This document shows positions 5,401 to 6,216 of a stretch of 6,216 nt of DNA, piece by piece. The stretch comes from Chthoniobacterales bacterium (GTDB lineage: Bacteria; Verrucomicrobiota; Verrucomicrobiia; Chthoniobacterales; UBA10450), in NCBI GenBank assembly GCA_025980625.1, contig JAICXG010000165.1, positions 1 to 6,216 of the forward strand. The letters are read 5' to 3'. A model generated the notes under the pieces. The model worked only from the letters and a program-made list of their open reading frames with translations, ran no database searches and had not been told where the DNA came from. Both the position numbers and the translations under genes were made by a program. Positions within the stretch are counted from its first letter, which is position 1; every line of letters begins with the position of its first letter.

Positions 5401-6216
5401 CTAGCGCACCGAAACTTCCGGCAGATACTCGTGCAGGTCTTCGCGTGTCCACCAGGCGCCGGTCGCGCGATGCTCCTCCCGAGTGCTGAAGCGGTAGCGG
5501 TAAAGTTCAGCCCGGAGATAGCGCGGTGCTTTACCGGGAAAGGGATTTGTGCCTAACAATGGCGTGACATCGGGCGAATTCTCGAGCAGTCGCTGCACCA
5601 ACCCGAAGAACCACGGGTTCTGCGGCGGATCGCCGAGGGCGGCGAACCACATCTGCCAATCGAGCCGCGGCTGATGCGGCTCGACAAACCCTGGCATCCG
5701 ATCAAGCGGACCGGGTTTCCACTTAAAGATGTAGGGCTTCCACTCTATTCCGTCCGCACTTCCTTCGATGATGATCTCCGGTCGCTCTTTGGTCATAACC
5801 CGGAACAGGCCGTAGCCGTTCACAACTCGAAACGGCTCGATGTAGTGATAAAGCGACGCGATCGCCGGCGGCCATTCGGCCTCGGGTTTGAAGCCGCTAT
5901 AAATCAGGAATGCGTTTAGCGGCATCGTCACAAAAAGCACAAGGGCTGGAATCCAAAGTGGCCAGCGCCAGTCCAGCGCTCTTGGTGTCGTTAGGCGGCG
6001 ATCTCGCGGCCAGGCATGGTCGTCGATCAAGAGAACGCAGAGCGCGATTGTGAGAAGATTGAAAAAGGCGTAATTGCCGGTCAGGCCAATGACGATCTGC
6101 ATGGCAACGAAGAGCGCGCAGGCGAACAGCCGAAGCCGCCGCGGGGCCCAGATGAGAAACGGCACGATGATTTCGATCACGAGCGTGACTGCGACCGAGA
6201 AATGCTTGAGCCACTC
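5401..6216 (-). CDS. Lipase maturation factor 1 (LMF1) family membrane protein, N-terminus cut by window edge
   Basis: The frame is open to the right edge, and the first visible residues (EWLKHFSVAVTLV then IEIIVPFLIWAPRRLRL) already belong to the family. So the real start lies outside, and the GTG at 6178-6180 is not the start. There are 271 visible residues. Membrane segments lie at about 8-24, 29-63 (CALFVAMQIVIGLTGNYAFFNLLTIALCVLL region) and 86-107 (IPALVLFVTMPLNAFLIYSG region). The soluble C-terminal domain has family hallmarks: GYGLFRVMTKERPEI (134-148), IEGSADGIEW, KWKPGPLDRMPGFVEPHQP and PRLDWQMWFAAL (183-194), then APRYLRAELYRYRFST and GAWWTRE. In vertebrates LMF1 works in the endoplasmic reticulum to fold dimeric lipases; bacterial homologues are membrane proteins with no settled role. 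The C-terminus is complete (TAG at 5401-5403). Confidence 0.9.
   Translation of the reverse strand, partial: EWLKHFSVAVTLVIEIIVPFLIWAPRRLRLFACALFVAMQIVIGLTGNYAFFNLLTIALCVLLIDDHAWPRDRRLTTPRALDWRWPLWIPALVLFVTMPLNAFLIYSGFKPEAEWPPAIASLYHYIEPFRVVNGYGLFRVMTKERPEIIIEGSADGIEWKPYIFKWKPGPLDRMPGFVEPHQPRLDWQMWFAALGDPPQNPWFFGLVQRLLENSPDVTPLLGTNPFPGKAPRYLRAELYRYRFSTREEHRATGAWWTREDLHEYLPEVSVR

Overview
The window looks like a piece of a high-GC chromosome from a soil-type Verrucomicrobiota, probably Chthoniobacterales/Spartobacteria-like. The strongest clue is the C-terminus of the large secreted protein: two tandem copies of a repeat with the signatures NISTR, DNVLIGG, LELHDG and TGVALVE, which I associate with exported proteins of that phylum. 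This placement is from memory of family patterns, not from a search. Shine-Dalgarno signals are patchy, and one gene uses a GTG start.

Left part (1-936), all on the minus strand. A small two-helix membrane protein (700-936) is followed by a two-gene unit. The first gene is a ribbon-helix-helix-like small protein (344-619). It overlaps by 14 bases a conserved protein with HRAH and YHETIT motifs, which runs off the left edge (1-357). A perfect 6-4-6 inverted repeat (624-639) sits just before the small regulator's ATG, over a candidate -10 box, so self-repression is likely.

Centre (937-3723), plus strand. One large exported protein (1118-3295) has a signal peptide, a Gly-rich right-handed parallel beta-helix with eight GGG(I/F/V/G) turns, a 'choice-of-anchor Q'-type module and the two C-terminal repeats. 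The following 428 bases hold no convincing gene. They do hold a 94-bp imperfect palindrome of the GTCATCCCGAGCG...GAGGGATCCC type, which looks like a dispersed repeat.

Right part (3724-6216). A secreted serine beta-lactamase-like hydrolase (3724-4728, plus) converges on a VOC/glyoxalase-fold protein (4808-5206, minus), with a short hairpin between them. Upstream of the VOC gene on the same strand is the 3' part of a lipase maturation factor 1-family membrane protein (5401-6216), cut by the right edge.

The genes do not form one pathway. The best candidate for something little described is the regulator/HRAH-YHETIT pair with its embedded operator. The palindromic repeat and the odd active site of the serine hydrolase come next.
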